From Lelliottia sp. JS-SCA-14 (GTDB lineage: Bacteria > Pseudomonadota > Gammaproteobacteria > Enterobacterales > Enterobacteriaceae), in the NCBI RefSeq assembly GCF_035593345.1, contig NZ_CP141606.1, positions 2,108,001 through 2,172,000 on the forward strand: a stretch of 64,000 bases of DNA, written 5' to 3'. The notes under the pieces are model-generated. The model was not told the origin of the DNA. It saw only the letters and a program-made list of their open reading frames with translations, and did no database searches. The translations under genes were made by a program, and so were the position numbers. Shown piece by piece: positions 53,229-62,076 of this stretch (positions within the stretch are counted from its first letter, which is position 1; the number at the start of each line of letters is the position of its first letter).

Positions 53229-53810
53229 TTACGCGGCGAAGTTCTTCGCCACAAATTCCCAGTTAACCAGCGCCCAGAAGTGCTCAAGGTAGTTCGGGCG
53301 AGCGTTACGGTAATCGATATAGTAAGCGTGTTCCCACACATCGACGGTCATCAGCGGTTTCGCGCTGGTGGTCAGTGGGGTGCCTGCGTTAGAGGTGGAA
53401 ACGATAGCCAGTTTGCCATCTGCCTCTTTCACCAGCCACGTCCAGCCAGAACCGAAGTTCTTGATTGCGGCGTCAGTAAACTTCGCTTTGAAATCAGCAA
53501 AGCTGCCAAACGCGGCATTGATCGCTGCAGCCAGTTCACCGGTCGGTTCGCCACCGGCGTTCGGGGCCAGGCAGTGCCAGTAGAACGTGTGGTTCCAGAC
53601 CTGAGCCGCGTTGTTGAACACGCCACCTTCAGAGCTACGCACGATCTCTTCCAGCGTTTTGCCTTCAAACGCAGTGCCTTTCACCAGATTGTTCAGGTTA
53701 GTGACATAGGTCTGATGGTGTTTGCCGTAGTGATACTCCAGGGTTTCCGCGGAAATGTGCGGAGCCAGGGCGTCTTTTGCATACGGTAATGCAGGTAATT
53801 CGAACGACAT
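53229..53810 (-). CDS. sodB: Iron superoxide dismutase
   Basis: Cytoplasmic Fe-SOD of 193 aa, the E. coli length. It converts superoxide to hydrogen peroxide and oxygen. Iron ligands are visible: His27 (EYHYGKHH), His74 (VWNHTFYW), Asp157 and His161 (VDVWEHAYY). ATG 53810 has GGAGAGAAGCA just before it, as in K-12; an in-frame start at 53861 is within the leader. In E. coli the mRNA is degraded under iron limitation by the small RNA RyhB pairing near the start codon. The leader here keeps the AU-rich stretch and start region, so the same control is likely. Confidence 0.99.
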   Translation of the reverse strand: MSFELPALPYAKDALAPHISAETLEYHYGKHHQTYVTNLNNLVKGTAFEGKTLEEIVRSSEGGVFNNAAQVWNHTFYWHCLAPNAGGEPTGELAAAINAAFGSFADFKAKFTDAAIKNFGSGWTWLVKEADGKLAIVSTSNAGTPLTTSAKPLMTVDVWEHAYYIDYRNARPNYLEHFWALVNWEFVAKNFAA

Positions 53811-53870
53811 TGCTTCTCTCCTTATTATAGTGTTGCACGCCAATAACCCTATTGAGTGCATGGATAGAGT
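53811..53870 (-). promoter_or_regulatory. sodB leader, probable RyhB target
   Basis: The leader reads ACTATAATAAGGAGAGAAGC immediately before the start codon, preceded by CAATAGGGTTATTGG, which can form a small hairpin. The arrangement is like the K-12 sodB leader where RyhB and Hfq act. Pairing was not computed. Confidence 0.5.
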
Positions 53871-53932
53871 AGCAAATTGAAAGGGTATGCAAAAGAGGAA
53901 CTTACCCTGCCGACGGCGCGGCAGGGCAGGGA

Positions 53933-54700
53933 TTAGCGAATGGTTTTCGGTGTCATCACGCGGCGCGCGCCAACGTAATGGCGGACCCAGTAGTCTTCGC
54001 TCAGGGAGGTGATTTGAATGTCCTGGCCGCTGCGAGGAGACTGAATGAATTTCCCGTTGCCGACGTAAACGCCCACGTGATCGGCGGTGCCGCGACCCTG
54101 GGTGCGGAAGAAGACCAGATCGCCGCTCTCCAGTTCACCGCGATTAACTGACGCGGCATCGCGCAGGTGATACATCTCGTTCGCGGTGCGTGGAATGCGG
54201 AACTTCACCAGATCTTTATACGCGTAATAGACCAGACCGCTGCAGTCGAAACCGGTGCGCGGGGAGGTGCCACCCCAGTGATACGGTTTGCCAATCTGAC
54301 CCATCAGTTTGTTCATCGCGGTTTTTTGCGCTTTCTGCACGCGCACTTTATGCACCTCAGAGAGCTTCGCCGTTTTGCCCACTTTCACGCAGTTAGTTTT
54401 GTGGCCTTTACGCACGGTGCATTTTTCCGGAGTTACTTTTGCGGTGCGGGTCGGTTTGCTTCGGGTTTTACTGGTGAGGGCCTTACTGGAGGTGGACTGC
54501 TTGCGAGCGGTGGTGGTTTTTTTCTTTTCGCTTTTACTGGAGCTGGTGGTTTTTTTCTTACGTTCTGTGGTTTTCGCCAGATGCGATTTCTGCACGGCAG
54601 AGTGCCGCGCCTGCTCGGAGGCGTTAGCCGCTGGCGTGAAAACAAGTGATGTAAATAGTAAAGCACAGAGCGTGATCGAGATTTTTGTTATCCGCGCCAC
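53933..54700 (-). CDS. mepH: Murein DD-endopeptidase MepH
   Basis: Periplasmic NlpC/P60 peptidase of 255 aa that cuts D-Ala-mDAP crosslinks of peptidoglycan during cell growth. The N-terminal signal sequence is [23 protein letters not shown] long Lys/Ser/Thr-rich low-complexity linker follows (about residues 28-95), somewhat shorter than in E. coli. The catalytic domain shows Cys in [16 protein letters not shown], His in [13 protein letters not shown] and the motif GDLVFFRT. K-12 MepH has 271 aa, and the difference lies in the linker. The gene is divergent from grxD and downstream of sodB on the map, as in K-12. Confidence 0.97.
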   Translation of the reverse strand: MARITKISITLCALLFTSLVFTPAANASEQARHSAVQKSHLAKTTERKKKTTSSSKSEKKKTTTARKQSTSSKALTSKTRSKPTRTAKVTPEKCTVRKGHKTNCVKVGKTAKLSEVHKVRVQKAQKTAMNKLMGQIGKPYHWGGTSPRTGFDCSGLVYYAYKDLVKFRIPRTANEMYHLRDAASVNRGELESGDLVFFRTQGRGTADHVGVYVGNGKFIQSPRSGQDIQITSLSEDYWVRHYVGARRVMTPKTIR

Positions 54701-55040
54701 TGAGCATTCCTCTGAATTAGGAGCAGGTCATCAATAATGCCTGCGTATGATTTACAAAGCCCGTCGATTCTAATCTAAAAATCTGCGAGAAGTTAATAGC
54801 ATTTATCGGCAAAAAAGTCTGTTTCGTTAGCGAGTGCAAAAAAAAACGTCAGACTGTTACCTTATTGCTCACTCCTTAAGCGAAACCGCGCGCGGCTTAG
54901 GGTTAAGCTATCTTAGGAATGCAACTTCAGCAGACAACCGTTATGATATATACAGGTGACGAAAATGTTATTTTCCGATGTCTGTCTGACCCGCTACAAT
55001 GTCAGACGAATGCCGTAACAGAAGTTTAAGGAAGCAAGAC
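54701..55040. promoter_or_regulatory. Divergent mepH/grxD control region
   Basis: 340 bp with no gene. It holds TATGATATA (about 54942-54950), a candidate -10 element for grxD about 95 bases before its start, and the AGGAG-type site for mepH at its left end. No operator is recognised. Confidence 0.55.
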
Positions 55041-55388
55041 ATGAGCACGACTATTGAAAAAATCCAGCGCCAGATCGCTGAAAACCCGATTCTGCTGTAC
55101 ATGAAAGGTTCACCGAAGCTGCCAAACTGCGGTTTCTCTGCACAAGCCGTGCAGGCGCTGTCTGCCTGTGGCGAGCGTTTTGCTTACGTCGATATCCTGC
55201 AGAACCCGGACATCCGCGCTGAGCTGCCAAAATACGCTAACTGGCCGACCTTCCCGCAGCTGTGGGTAGACGGTGAGCTGGTTGGCGGTTGCGACATCCT
55301 GATCGAAATGTATCAGCGTGGCGAACTGCAGCAGCTGATCAAAGAGACCGCTGCGAAGTACAAAACCGAAGAGCCAGACGCAGAGTAA
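55041..55388 (+). CDS. grxD: Monothiol glutaredoxin 4
   Basis: Cytoplasmic monothiol glutaredoxin of 115 aa, the E. coli length. It carries [2Fe-2S] clusters, shared with BolA-type partners, and takes part in iron-sulfur delivery. The active site is CGFS with Cys30 (SPKLPNCGFSAQAV). The glutathione-binding WPTFPQLWVDGELVGGCDI is intact. ATG 55041 gives the family N-terminus MSTTIEKIQRQI and has AAGGAAG upstream; the in-frame start at 54999 is in the leader. A perfect terminator follows. Confidence 0.99.
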   Translation: MSTTIEKIQRQIAENPILLYMKGSPKLPNCGFSAQAVQALSACGERFAYVDILQNPDIRAELPKYANWPTFPQLWVDGELVGGCDILIEMYQRGELQQLIKETAAKYKTEEPDAE

Positions 55389-55403
55389 TTTTGCTGCGGA
55401 GAT

Positions 55404-55436
55404 AAAAAAAGCGACCTGAAGAGGTCGCTTTTTTTT
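55404..55436 (+). terminator. Terminator of grxD
   Basis: AAAAAAAGCGACCT pairs with AGGTCGCTTTTTTTT across GAAG; strong in the plus direction and possibly bidirectional for rnt. Confidence 0.95.
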
Positions 55437-55468
55437 GCCGGGAGGTACTGCGCTTACCCAGCGGACGA

Positions 55469-56122
55469 TTAGCGATCTGTTTCGTCGCCCATCGGTAGCG
55501 GCCAGCCGCCGAGACGCTTCCAGCGGTTCACAATCTCACAGAACAGTTCTGAGGTGCGTTCCGTATCGTACAGCGCCGAGTGCGCCTGGGTGCCGTCGAA
55601 ATCAATGCCCGCGGTGATACAGGCCTTAGAGAGCACCGTTTGCCCCAGCGCCAGCCCGCTCAGCGCGGCGGTGTCGAAGGTAACGAACGGGTGGAACGGG
55701 TTACGCTTGAGGGACGCGCGCTCGGCGGCGGCCATCATAAAGCTGTGATCGAAGGTCGCGTTATGCGCCACCATGATCGCGCGATTGCAGTTGCTGTCCT
55801 TCATGCCTTTGCGCACCATTTTGAAAATGGCGTGCAGGGCGTCGTATTCACTCACCGCGCCGCGCAGCGGGTTAGTCGGGTCGATACCGTTAAAGGCCAG
55901 CGCTTCGGGCTGCAGGTTTGCGCCTTCGAAGGGTTCAACATGGAAATGCAGCGTGGTGTCCGGTGTCAGCCAGCCCTGTTCATCCATTTTCAGCGTGATG
56001 GCAGCAATCTCAAGCAGCGCATCGGTCTTAGCGTTAAATCCGGCTGTTTCTACGTCAATCACAACAGGATAAAAACCACGAAAACGGTCGCACAGACCGG
56101 TAAGTTGAGCGTTATCGGACAT
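55469..56122 (-). CDS. rnt: Ribonuclease T
   Basis: 3'-5' exoribonuclease of the DEDDh class, 217 aa (K-12 protein 215). It trims tRNA 3' ends, matures 5S and 23S rRNA and removes the terminal A of the CCA end. The catalytic residues are visible: Asp23 and Glu25 ([10 protein letters not shown]), Asp in [11 protein letters not shown], and His and Asp in [11 protein letters not shown]. The C-terminus ends PMGDETDR. The gene is convergent with grxD and precedes it in the same relative position as in E. coli. It is not far from gloA upstream. Confidence 0.98.
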   Translation of the reverse strand: MSDNAQLTGLCDRFRGFYPVVIDVETAGFNAKTDALLEIAAITLKMDEQGWLTPDTTLHFHVEPFEGANLQPEALAFNGIDPTNPLRGAVSEYDALHAIFKMVRKGMKDSNCNRAIMVAHNATFDHSFMMAAAERASLKRNPFHPFVTFDTAALSGLALGQTVLSKACITAGIDFDGTQAHSALYDTERTSELFCEIVNRWKRLGGWPLPMGDETDR

Positions 56123-56184
56123 CAGGGTCTCTTACAAGGGGAAAAAAGCAGTGCGTATTATGGCAAATTTTGCGCGGGGATGCA

Positions 56185-56212
56185 GTAAAACAACGGGCGC
56201 AGAACGCGCCCG
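56185..56212 (-). terminator. Terminator of the nemRA-gloA operon
   Basis: Minus strand CGGGCGC, loop GTTCT, GCGCCCG, then TTGTTTTAC. It lies just after the gloA stop codon. Confidence 0.88.
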
Positions 56213-56218
56213 GAGGGA

Positions 56219-56626
56219 TCAATTGCCCAGACCGCGACCGGCGTCTTTGGCTTCGATCAGTTCGATTTTATAGCCGTCTGGATCTTCAACGAAGGCAATC
56301 ACGGTGGTGCCGCCTTTGACCGGACCCGCTTCGCGCGTCACGTTGCCACCGTTGCTGCGAATGCGCTCGCAGGCTTCTGCTGCGTTATCCACTTCCAGCG
56401 CGATGTGGCCGTAAGCGGTGCCCAGCTCGTAGCTATCGACGTCCCAGTTGTAGGTCAGCTCGATAACCGCTTCGTCACTTTCCGGGCCGTAGCCAACGAA
56501 CGCCAGGGAGTATTTGTATTCCGGGTTTTCGCTGGTGCGCAGGAGCTGCATGCCCAGTACGTTAGTGTAGAAATCGATAGAACGTTGCAGGTTGCCAACG
56601 CGCAGCATGGTGTGAAGTAGGCGCAT
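56219..56626 (-). CDS. gloA: Glyoxalase I (lactoylglutathione lyase)
   Basis: Ni-dependent enzyme of 135 aa that converts the methylglyoxal-glutathione hemithioacetal to S-lactoylglutathione. All four metal ligands are at the E. coli positions: His5, Glu56, His74 and Glu122. It is the last gene of the nemR-nemA-gloA set. It lies 99 bp after nemA, and in E. coli it is co-regulated by NemR, so electrophiles that inactivate NemR induce this detoxification enzyme. Confidence 0.99.
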   Translation of the reverse strand: MRLLHTMLRVGNLQRSIDFYTNVLGMQLLRTSENPEYKYSLAFVGYGPESDEAVIELTYNWDVDSYELGTAYGHIALEVDNAAEACERIRSNGGNVTREAGPVKGGTTVIAFVEDPDGYKIELIEAKDAGRGLGN

Positions 56627-56725
56627 ATTTTCCTCTTAACCACCTCAGTGGCTTATCTTTTTGAACAGAAACGATGTTTTAGTATAGCGGCGAATCATCG
56701 CCGCTATCAATGGACAACCGAGGAA

Positions 56726-57823
56726 TTACAGGGAAGGGTAGTCGGTGTAGCCTTCAGCGCCGCCGCCGTAGAAGGTCTCTGGACGCTGCGGGTTCAGCTC
56801 GGCTTTACGCTGCAGACGCGCCACCAGATCCGGGTTGGCGATGTAATCGCGGCCAAAGGCGACGGCGTCAATCAGCCCTTTGCTGATGAGATCTTCGGCT
56901 TTCTCTGGGGTGTAAGCACCCGCGCCGATGATCACGCCCTGGAAGCGCGCACGCACTTTCTCACGGAAGGCTTCGGAGTAAGGCTGACCGCCCGCCCAGT
57001 CCGGCTCGGACATGTGCAGGTAGGCGATACCGCGTTTCGCCAGCTCTTCAATCAGATACAGGGCGTCGGCTTCTTCGTTCGGGCCGTTATCCACGTTCTG
57101 GAAGGAACCGATCGGGGAGACACGGATACCGATACGGTCCGGGCTCCACTCCTGGCACACTGCATCCACCACTTCAAGCACCAGACGGGCGCGGTTTTCC
57201 ACGCTGCCGCCGTACTGATCCGTACGCTGGTTAGACGACGGAGAGAGGAACTGGTGCAGCAGGTAGCCGTGCGCCGAGTGCAGCTCAACCAGGTCGAAAC
57301 CGGCTTCGCGGGCATTGGCGACGGCCTGACGGAAATCATTCACGATGCCTGGGATTTCGTCGAGTTCCAGTGCGCGTGGGGTAGAGGTATCCACGCGAAT
57401 CGCATGACCGTTTTCGTCACGCAGGGACGTGCGCGTACCGGCGTTCAGGGCTGAAGCGGAAACCGGTGCCTGGCCGTCAGGCTGAATGCTGCTGTGGGAG
57501 ATACGGCCCGTATGCCACAGCTGAACCGCGATGCGGCCATCGTCAGCGTGAACACCGGCAGTGATTTTTTTCCATGCGGCGATCTGCTCTGGGCTGTGCA
57601 GGCCCGGAGCGCCCGCATAACCTTTCGCCTGCGCGGAGATTTGCGTCGCTTCGGAAATGATCAGGCCGGAGCTGGCGCGCTGGCGATAGTATTCGCCCAT
57701 CAGCGGCGTCGGGATATCACCCGGCTCGATGCTGCGCAGACGAGTCAGCGGGGCCATCAGTACGCGGTTTGGTGCAGTAACCGCACCGATTTTCAGTGGG
57801 GTAAATAATTTTTCAGTTGACAT
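56726..57823 (-). CDS. nemA: N-ethylmaleimide reductase NemA
   Basis: FMN-containing Old Yellow Enzyme of 365 aa. It reduces activated C=C bonds and nitro groups (N-ethylmaleimide, nitrate esters, trinitrotoluene) with NADPH. Motifs are MAPLTRLRS for FMN contact, [12 protein letters not shown], the substrate-binding pair in [16 protein letters not shown], and [16 protein letters not shown] near the C-terminus. I prefer ATG 57823, with AGGAG five bases upstream; ATG 57826 is directly adjacent. It is downstream of nemR, in the same orientation, with 53 bp between them. Confidence 0.97.
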   Translation of the reverse strand: MSTEKLFTPLKIGAVTAPNRVLMAPLTRLRSIEPGDIPTPLMGEYYRQRASSGLIISEATQISAQAKGYAGAPGLHSPEQIAAWKKITAGVHADDGRIAVQLWHTGRISHSSIQPDGQAPVSASALNAGTRTSLRDENGHAIRVDTSTPRALELDEIPGIVNDFRQAVANAREAGFDLVELHSAHGYLLHQFLSPSSNQRTDQYGGSVENRARLVLEVVDAVCQEWSPDRIGIRVSPIGSFQNVDNGPNEEADALYLIEELAKRGIAYLHMSEPDWAGGQPYSEAFREKVRARFQGVIIGAGAYTPEKAEDLISKGLIDAVAFGRDYIANPDLVARLQRKAELNPQRPETFYGGGAEGYTDYPSL

Positions 57824-57836
57824 CATGACTCCTGAG

Positions 57837-57852
57837 TAGACCGGTCGACTAG
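57837..57852 (-). promoter_or_regulatory. Degenerate second NemR-like box
   Basis: Plus strand TAGACCGGTCGACTAG between nemR and nemA. One half (TAGACC) matches the NemR box TAGACCnnnnGGTCTA; the other half (GACTAG) does not. It also overlaps the palindrome GACCGGTC. It could be a weak operator or chance. Confidence 0.35.
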
Positions 57853-57876
57853 TGATTTGGTAAATAAAAACGCCTG

Positions 57877-58476
57877 TTAAACGCCAGGCGCTGAAATGCT
57901 GTTCTTCACATGCGCCAGTGCGCTTTCAAGCGGCACGGCGCTGCGGGAAATTTTGGCCTGCAAATTTGCGCCTAACCACAGCGCATATAACACCTGGGCC
58001 TGAGTCAAAGGATCGCCGCTGAAATTCAGCGTTTTTTCGTCGCGACCTTTTTCCAGCGCCTGAGCCAGCAGGGCGATGACGCCGCTGGCCCCTTTGTCCA
58101 TCGCCGTGCGCATATCCTCTGAGAGATCGCACACTTCAGCGGACAATTTGACGGTCAGGCAACCGCTGATAATGCCCTGCTGGCAGAACTGGTTCAGCGT
58201 TTCCTGATAATAGTTGAGCACACGATCGCGATAGCACCCTTCGCCGCTGGCAAAGTGGGTGGCGAGACGCTGATGGTACCCGGCATAGTGCCGTTCCAGC
58301 ATCGCCACGCCAAACGCCTCTTTGGAGCGGAAGTAGTGATAGAACGAACCCTTCGGCACCTCAGCGGTTTTTAACAGCTCGCTAAGACCCATTCCGGTAA
58401 ACCCGCGATGCATGCAAAGACGCTCGCCGGTAGCCAGAAGATGTTCGCGTGTATCGTGTTCAGTATTTTTGCTCAT
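57877..58476 (-). CDS. nemR: Electrophile-sensing TetR-family repressor NemR
   Basis: TetR-type repressor of 199 aa, the same length as E. coli NemR. The helix-turn-helix is [31 protein letters not shown]. The redox-active Cys106 ([15 protein letters not shown]) is present. In E. coli it forms a bond with a lysine or is alkylated by hypochlorous acid, quinones or methylglyoxal, which releases DNA. It controls itself, nemA and gloA. A perfect operator lies 15 bp upstream of its start. Confidence 0.98.
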   Translation of the reverse strand: MSKNTEHDTREHLLATGERLCMHRGFTGMGLSELLKTAEVPKGSFYHYFRSKEAFGVAMLERHYAGYHQRLATHFASGEGCYRDRVLNYYQETLNQFCQQGIISGCLTVKLSAEVCDLSEDMRTAMDKGASGVIALLAQALEKGRDEKTLNFSGDPLTQAQVLYALWLGANLQAKISRSAVPLESALAHVKNSISAPGV

Positions 58477-58490
58477 GGCGCTGAATGTAC

Positions 58491-58506
58491 TAGACCAATC
58501 GGTCTA
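58491..58506 (-). promoter_or_regulatory. NemR operator
   Basis: TAGACCAATCGGTCTA, a perfect 16-bp palindrome and an exact match to the known NemR box pattern TAGACC-N4-GGTCTA. Confidence 0.93.
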
Positions 58507-58515
58507 ATGCAAGTC

Positions 58516-60147
58516 TCAGGATTTGCGACAGGTGTTAATGATGTCCATCTGCGGCTGATAAACCGCTGATTTGACGTTCATCATGCCGAGAACCGTCGAG
58601 AATAAATTATCCTGAGAAACCGCCGTTTTGGCCGCCTGATCGCGTAAACACGGCTCGTTGATGCTGTAGCTGTTCACGTAGTCCGGCGACAGCCAGAACA
58701 TAAACGGAATATGCGTCTGCTGCGTTGGGGCAATCAGGTACGGGGTGCCGTGCAGATACAGGCCGTTTTCACCCAGCGACTCACCGTGATCGGAGAGATA
58801 AATCAGGGCGGTATTCATCGTCGTCTGACGCGCTTTCAGGGCATCAATGGTTTTGCTGACCACGCTATCCGTATAGAGGATGGTGTTGTCGTAGGTATTC
58901 ATCAGCGCCTGATGGTCGCAGTCCTGAATCTGGTTGGTGTCGCAGGTTGGGGTGAACTGGCGATACTCCTTCGGATAGCGCTGGTAGTAGGCCGGGCCGT
59001 GGCTGCCCATCAGATGGATCACCAGCACCGAATCCTGCTTCAGGCCGTCGAGCACGTTGTCCAGACGGTGCAGGTTCACGTCGTCGATACAGGATTTATC
59101 CTTGCAGAATTCATCCAGTTTCCACTGGGTCATGTCCGTATGCGGGATACGATCGCACGCCCCTTTACAGCCCCCGTCGTTTTCGCGCCACAGCAGGTTA
59201 ACGCCTGCGTGGGCCAGCACATCGAGCAAGCCTTCCTGATGACGGGCCAGATCCGCGTCGTAATTTTTGCGCGGCATGTTGGAGAACATGCAAGGTAAGG
59301 AGACCGCCGTTTCGGTGCCGCAGGAAGAGGCCTGCGGGAAGTTAATCATGTTCTGTTTTTTCAGCTGCGGGTTGGTGTCGCGCGCATAGCCGTTCAGGGA
59401 GTAATTTTCCGCACGTGAGGCTTCGCCGACGACCAGCACCAGCACCGTTTTTTTCTTCTGCGCCAGAATCACCGGCCCTTTCTGAGCGTCCTGGCCGATA
59501 CGCACCAGCGTCTGATCGCCTGCAAACCAGCGGTTTTTGCTGTATTTGGCGATGGCGCTGACGTAGTTCGCCGGGGTCACCATCTTGACGATGCTTTTGT
59601 TATTGCGGAACAGGGAGGCGTAATCCTTATAGAAGACGGAGGCGACCAGGATAATCACCATCAGCGCCCCGAGGATTGCGGCAACGCGCATCAGGAGCGT
59701 GTACCACCATTTACCGGAACGAATGCGAACGAACATCAGCACGATGGACGGGATCAGGCCGATAATCGCAATCCACAGCAGCATCTGCGGGGTCACCAGC
59801 GCGGTGGCTTCCTGCGAGTTGGTCTCGAAGACGTTCACCATCATGTTCTGATCGATGACGGCACCGTAGGTGTACATAAAGTACGTCGCCCCGGCGCAGC
59901 CCAGGGTCAGCAGGATCATCAGCGGCTTACGGATAAACGGAATATTGAGCAGGCTGAACACAATCACCCAGCCACAAAACAGGACCAGCGGAACCGATGC
60001 CGCAAACAGAACATCGTGCAGATGAGCGGGGGCAATAATCTCCCAGCTGCGTTGAATAAACAGCGCATTCAGCACGGTAAAGAACAGGGCACAACCCAGA
60101 GTGAATTTAATATCGTTACACTGTAACTTTTTAACGGACCACATCAT
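58516..60147 (-). CDS. EptA-family lipid A phosphoethanolamine transferase
   Basis: Inner-membrane enzyme of 543 aa that transfers phosphoethanolamine from phosphatidylethanolamine to lipid A, a change that lowers polymyxin binding. Five transmembrane helices cover about residues 15-185. The periplasmic sulfatase-fold domain has metal-site Glu in LVVGEASRAENYSLNGYARDTNP, catalytic Thr280 in CGTETAVSLPCMF, LWRENDGGCKGACDR and the metal ligands in YLSDHGESLGENGLYLHGTPY. Cys pairs fit the family disulfides. The start is ATG 60147 or 60144; an in-frame start at 60321 would add a non-membrane stretch overlapping ydhL. The gene replaces the direct nemR-ydhL junction of K-12. It is EptA/MCR-like; which subgroup, and whether it affects colistin susceptibility, cannot be told by eye. 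Confidence 0.93.
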   Translation of the reverse strand: MMWSVKKLQCNDIKFTLGCALFFTVLNALFIQRSWEIIAPAHLHDVLFAASVPLVLFCGWVIVFSLLNIPFIRKPLMILLTLGCAGATYFMYTYGAVIDQNMMVNVFETNSQEATALVTPQMLLWIAIIGLIPSIVLMFVRIRSGKWWYTLLMRVAAILGALMVIILVASVFYKDYASLFRNNKSIVKMVTPANYVSAIAKYSKNRWFAGDQTLVRIGQDAQKGPVILAQKKKTVLVLVVGEASRAENYSLNGYARDTNPQLKKQNMINFPQASSCGTETAVSLPCMFSNMPRKNYDADLARHQEGLLDVLAHAGVNLLWRENDGGCKGACDRIPHTDMTQWKLDEFCKDKSCIDDVNLHRLDNVLDGLKQDSVLVIHLMGSHGPAYYQRYPKEYRQFTPTCDTNQIQDCDHQALMNTYDNTILYTDSVVSKTIDALKARQTTMNTALIYLSDHGESLGENGLYLHGTPYLIAPTQQTHIPFMFWLSPDYVNSYSINEPCLRDQAAKTAVSQDNLFSTVLGMMNVKSAVYQPQMDIINTCRKS

Positions 60148-60292
60148 AAAGAAACCATCTGTTTTATTGATGAGGCGAGTATAGGGAGTGAAGATTAGTG
60201 AAACCTTAATGCCACAATTCTGTGTTAAAGCCCTTGCAGACGCCGCAATTAGCGTCTTCACTGAAGGTGAGAATCGATTTCGGGAGGTGTGT

Positions 60293-60532
60293 GTGGCAGA
60301 GCAACTGGAGTTTTTCCCCATCCAGAGCCCGTGCCGGGGAATTTGTCAGTCTGATGAGCGCGGTTTTTGCCGGGGCTGCATGCGCAGTCGCGATGAGCGT
60401 TTCAACTGGCAAAACATGAGCGACGTGCAGAAACAGGATGTCATCCGTCTGTGTCGCCAGCGTTTACTGCGCAAATTACGCGCAAACAAACCGTCGGATA
60501 CCGAAGAACCCCAGCAACCTTCACTTTTTTAG
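60293..60532 (+). CDS. ydhL: DUF1289 protein YdhL
   Basis: Small protein of 79 aa, exactly the K-12 YdhL length when started at GTG 60293, which has GGGAGG five bases upstream. ATG 60188 would add 35 unrelated residues. The Cys-rich core SPCRGICQSDERGFCRGCMRSRDERFNW is the DUF1289 signature, with four Cys probably binding a metal or iron-sulfur cluster. The C-terminus is basic and then acidic, ending EEPQQPSLF. The function is unknown. It precedes ydhF by 48 bp. Confidence 0.93.
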   Translation: MAEQLEFFPIQSPCRGICQSDERGFCRGCMRSRDERFNWQNMSDVQKQDVIRLCRQRLLRKLRANKPSDTEEPQQPSLF

Positions 60533-60580
60533 CGGCGGATATGCGTATACTCATGACATCACTTCCTTGAGGAAATTGTT

Positions 60581-61477
60581 ATGGTTCAGCGTATTGCCCT
60601 TGCCCCGCAGGGCCCAGCGTTTTCGCGTTTTGTCATGGGTTACTGGCGTTTGATGGACTGGAATATGTCCCCGCGTCAGCTGGTCAGTTTCATTGAGGAA
60701 CATCTCGACCTCGGGATTACCACTGTTGACCACGCCGATATCTACGGCGGGTATCTGTGCGAGGCGGCGTTTGGGGAAGCCCTGAAGCTGGCTCCGCATC
60801 TGCGTGAGCGCATGGAGATCGTCTCCAAATGCGGCATCGCCACCACCGCGCGCGCAGAAAACGCCCTCGGTCATTACATCACCGACAGCGATCACATCAT
60901 CAAAAGCGCCGAGCAGTCGCTGGTGAATCTCGCCACCGACCATCTCGACTTGCTGCTGATCCACCGTCCCGATCCATTGATGGATGCCGATGAAGTCGCG
61001 CAGGCGTTCCTCGCGCTGCATCAGAGCGGGAAGGTACGTCACTTTGGCGTGTCGAACTTCACCCCGGCACAGTTCGCGCTGCTGCAGTCTCGTCTGCCGT
61101 TTACCCTGGCGACAAACCAGGTGGAGATCTCTCCGGTGCATCAGCCGCTGCTGCTGGACGGCACGCTGGATCAACTCCAACAGCTGCGCATTCGTCCGAT
61201 GGCCTGGTCTTGCCTGGGCGGCGGTCGTCTGTTCAATGACGACGAATTCCAGCCGCTGCGCGATGAGCTTGAAACCGTTGCCCGCGAGCTGAACGCCGAG
61301 AGCATTGAGCAGGTGGTATACGCGTGGATCCTGCGTCTGCCATCGAAACCGCTGCCGATTATCGGCTCTGGTAAAATCGAACGCGTGCGTTCAGCGATCG
61401 CCGCCGAAGAGCTGCAGATGACGCGTCAGCAGTGGTTCCGCATTCGCAAAGCGGCCCTCGGTTACGACGTTCCTTAA
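60581..61477 (+). CDS. ydhF: Aldo/keto reductase YdhF
   Basis: Putative NADPH-dependent oxidoreductase of 298 aa, the K-12 length and nearly identical in most segments. The AKR barrel shows the catalytic Asp and Tyr in TTVDHADIYGGY, Lys in EIVSKCGI and His in LLLIHRPDP. The cofactor-binding FGVSNF, SCLGGGRLFND and IIGSGKIERV are intact. The substrate is unknown. It follows ydhL and precedes sodC, as in E. coli. Confidence 0.97.
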   Translation: MVQRIALAPQGPAFSRFVMGYWRLMDWNMSPRQLVSFIEEHLDLGITTVDHADIYGGYLCEAAFGEALKLAPHLRERMEIVSKCGIATTARAENALGHYITDSDHIIKSAEQSLVNLATDHLDLLLIHRPDPLMDADEVAQAFLALHQSGKVRHFGVSNFTPAQFALLQSRLPFTLATNQVEISPVHQPLLLDGTLDQLQQLRIRPMAWSCLGGGRLFNDDEFQPLRDELETVARELNAESIEQVVYAWILRLPSKPLPIIGSGKIERVRSAIAAEELQMTRQQWFRIRKAALGYDVP

Positions 61478-61557
61478 TCGTCTATGCCGATGACTTTCCG
61501 GTGAAATCCTTGCCCCTGGTCTAAACTTTAGGGGCAAAATCAACCCGAGGAGGTCAT

Positions 61558-62076
61558 ATGAAGCGTTTTGCTCTGGCAGTGATGACGCTGGTGGTTTGCG
61601 CAGGCGCGCAGGCTGCCAGCGACAAAGTTGAAATGAATCTCGTCACCTCGCAGGGGATCGGCCAGTCCATCGGCAGTGTCACCATCAGCGAAACCGATAA
61701 AGGGCTGGAGTTCGCGCCCGATCTCAAAGCTCTTCCTCCCGGTGAACATGGCTTTCATGTTCATGCCAAGGGCAGCTGTCAGCCCGCCATGAAAGACGGA
61801 AAAGCCTCGGCAGCTGAAGCGGCTGGCGGCCATTTTGACCCGCAAAAAACCGGTAAACATGAAGGACCTGAGGGCGCAGGGCACGAAGGCGACTTGCCGG
61901 TGCTGGTGGTTAACAATGACGGCAAAGCCACCGATCCGGTGGTGGCTCCGCGTCTGAAAAAACTGGAAGAGATAAAAGGCAAAGCGCTGATGATTCATGT
62001 CGGCGGGGATAACATGTCCGATCAGCCTAAACCTCTGGGCGGTGGCGGGGCGCGTTACGCCTGCGGGGTGATCTGA
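61558..62076 (+). CDS. sodC: Periplasmic Cu,Zn superoxide dismutase
   Basis: Periplasmic Cu/Zn-SOD of 172 aa. The signal peptide is [19 protein letters not shown], cut before ASDKV. The copper and zinc sites are visible: [11 protein letters not shown] (two His plus the disulfide Cys), GGHFDP, and HEGDLP, with the second Cys in ARYACGVI. The strong GAGGAGG is five bases before the ATG. In E. coli it is induced in stationary phase and protects against external superoxide. The 3' end overlaps the convergent ydhK gene by 22 bp, so there is no room for a separate terminator. Confidence 0.98.
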   Translation: MKRFALAVMTLVVCAGAQAASDKVEMNLVTSQGIGQSIGSVTISETDKGLEFAPDLKALPPGEHGFHVHAKGSCQPAMKDGKASAAEAAGGHFDPQKTGKHEGPEGAGHEGDLPVLVVNNDGKATDPVVAPRLKKLEEIKGKALMIHVGGDNMSDQPKPLGGGGARYACGVI

